From Sulfitobacter sp. (GTDB lineage Bacteria > Pseudomonadota > Alphaproteobacteria > Rhodobacterales > Rhodobacteraceae): DNA of 6,748 nt. Shown in pieces: positions 5,618-6,748 of the stretch. Both the position numbers and the translations under genes were made by a program. The notes below the pieces were generated by a model. The model made no database searches, was not told the origin of the DNA, and was given only the letters and a program-made list of their open reading frames with translations. Positions within the stretch are counted from its first letter, which is position 1, and the number at the start of each line of letters is the position of its first letter. Where the stretch lies: assembly GCA_024636395.1 (NCBI GenBank), contig JAGXHD010000211.1, forward strand, positions 1-6,748, read 5' to 3'.

Positions 5618-6748
5618 TCAAAAGATGAAATCATTCGCGCTGAGATCGCTGACGCGCACGCCCAGCAGTGTGATAGAATTGCCCTGCCCGTCGTCGATGA
5701 CGGTGTTGTTCCCCTCAGCGGTCAGGTGGTTCCGGGTCAGATCCGCAAAACTTGTGATTGAGGACGTTTCGCGCAGGACAATCAGTTTACCTGCCTGATC
5801 GGTTTTGAAATCGGTGATCGTGTCCTGGCCGAAATTTCCCCCGAAAACGAAACGATCCGCACCAGGGCCGCCGAACATGCGGTCGTTCCCCTGATCGTCG
5901 GGGAAATAGTCATCACCCGCGCCACCGTAGATCGTATCATTGCCCCATGCCCTGTTAATGAAGTTATTGCCACTGTGTTCCGCAATCAGGTTAGCCGCGC
6001 CGTTGCCGACAGCGGCGATGTGCTGGGTGCCACCGAGCCCTAATTCCTCCGGGTACTGACTAAAACGCGCAGATCGAAGCTGACGGAGCTAAGCATGCGA
6101 TCGGTCCCGGCGTTGGCGGCCTCCACGATCGAGTCGCCAATATTGTCGACATTGTAGGTTTCGTTGCCGCGCGCACTATTGAGGATATGCGCGCCGTCGC
6201 CGCCCGTGATGATATTGGCGAGCTCGTTGCCCGTGCCGATTATATTGCTTTCCACAAGAGTGGGATGCTTGATATTTTTAGCTCACGAGCGCAAGCGACA
6301 GGGATATGGTGCTAGCGAGTAGATCGGTTCCTCCGGCTGCTTCCTTGATAATAAGGTCTGTTGTAACTTCGTACCTCTATGCATCGTTTCCCGTCCTGCC
6401 ACTGATCTCATCGCTGCCGGTTCCGCCGAAGATCAAATTGTCCCCATAGTCGCCAGACGGGTTGTTTAGGCTCGCGTTGTCAAAAATCGTATCATTCCCG
6501 TCTGAGCCGTAAACGAAATCACTTTCTTGCCCGACGAAAAATACGCCGTTACCCGCAAAGCTGACGAGCGTGTCGCCCCCGCTCGAACCGGTAATCGCCT
6601 CATCCCCTGCAAACAGCACGGCACAGAGCAGCGTCATGGCAGAAGCGCCCAATATGGCAGCCAGTGAGACATTGAGGCCTTCCACCAGAAAATCGAATCC
6701 AAGGTCGTTGTCGTTGCTCAGATTGACCCGCAGGCTGTTTGCGGTGCC
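5618..6748 (-). pseudogene. RTX / hemolysin-type calcium-binding protein, C-terminal part, disrupted
   Basis: Read on the minus strand, this is the C-terminal region of a secreted RTX protein. It has Gly/Asp nonapeptide-like repeats (YGSDGNDTIF, IFGGTGSDEISGRTGND, YGGAGDDYF, FGGPGADRFVFGG), two serralysin-like spacer units (GTDLLASTIS, then GTDRMLSSVSFDL, each followed by a GTGN/GNGAAN-type stretch), and a terminal LSANDFIF like the C-termini of type I-secreted proteins in this group. The reading is broken three times. The frame open from the window edge meets TAG at 6377-6379 but continues recognisably after it (RYEVTTDLIIKEAAGGTDLL) to TAA at 6278-6280. The next block (KNIKHPTLVESNIIGTGN to VSFDLRVL) is in another frame and ends at TAG 6040-6042. 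The last block (QYPEELGLGGTQ to FIF) is in a third frame and ends at TGA 5618-5620. The gene's 5' end lies beyond the window. It is either a pseudogene or badly sequenced. Confidence 0.85.

Noticed and set aside
4833..5621. Open frame of 262 codons antisense to the corrinoid methyltransferase, running into the terminator region
   Set aside because: It runs through the terminator hairpin and opposite a conserved enzyme; its composition is typical of shadow frames.
1..6748. CRISPR arrays, tRNA/rRNA genes, insertion sequences or transposases
   Set aside because: No regularly spaced repeats, tRNA-like cloverleaf, terminal inverted repeats or transposase motifs were seen on either strand.

Overview
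The window looks like chromosomal DNA from a marine alphaproteobacterium, most likely Rhodobacteraceae (Roseobacter group). This rests on protein-level family resemblance: a short Ppx/GppA protein, an RlmE with a basic N-terminal extension, a family-2 sulfotransferase, a corrinoid/folate one-carbon module, and an RTX calcium-binding protein with a C-terminal 'DFIF' ending. No taxonomic search could be run.

Layout. (1) Positions 1-355 hold the 5' part of a LacI-family regulator gene on the minus strand. It is broken by one extra C in a C5 run, has no ordinary start codon upstream of its helix-turn-helix, and runs off the window. (2) Positions 356-2979 hold three intact minus-strand genes, transcribed in the order sulfotransferase, Ppx/GppA phosphatase, rlmE. 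The last two share one base (TGATG), which suggests translational coupling. (3) Positions 2980-3179 are a 200-bp divergent promoter/leader region. (4) Positions 3180-5525 form a tight plus-strand operon: a 98-residue 'virulence factor'-type protein of unknown function, a divergent methylenetetrahydrofolate reductase (MTHFR), and a methyltetrahydrofolate:corrinoid methyltransferase. (5) A strong bidirectional terminator lies at 5545-5575. (6) Positions 5618-6748 hold the C-terminal part of a minus-strand RTX/hemolysin-type gene that carries an in-frame TAG and two apparent frameshifts, so it appears to be a pseudogene.

Working together. The methyltransferase and MTHFR catalyse consecutive steps linking methyl-corrinoid, methyl-THF and methylene-THF. 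In this lineage such enzymes fit oxidation of methyl groups from methylated amines or related compounds. The corrinoid protein and the substrate-specific methyltransferase are not in the window. On the other strand, Ppx/GppA (polyphosphate/pppGpp turnover) and RlmE (23S rRNA 2'-O-methylation) link a stringent-response enzyme to ribosome maturation.

The most notable points are the missing flavin-site aspartate in the MTHFR, the conserved small protein of unknown role heading the one-carbon operon, and the broken genes at both edges flanking about 5.2 kb of intact genes. I see no clear evidence of an entirely new system. The small protein with its atypical MTHFR is the best candidate for undescribed biochemistry.
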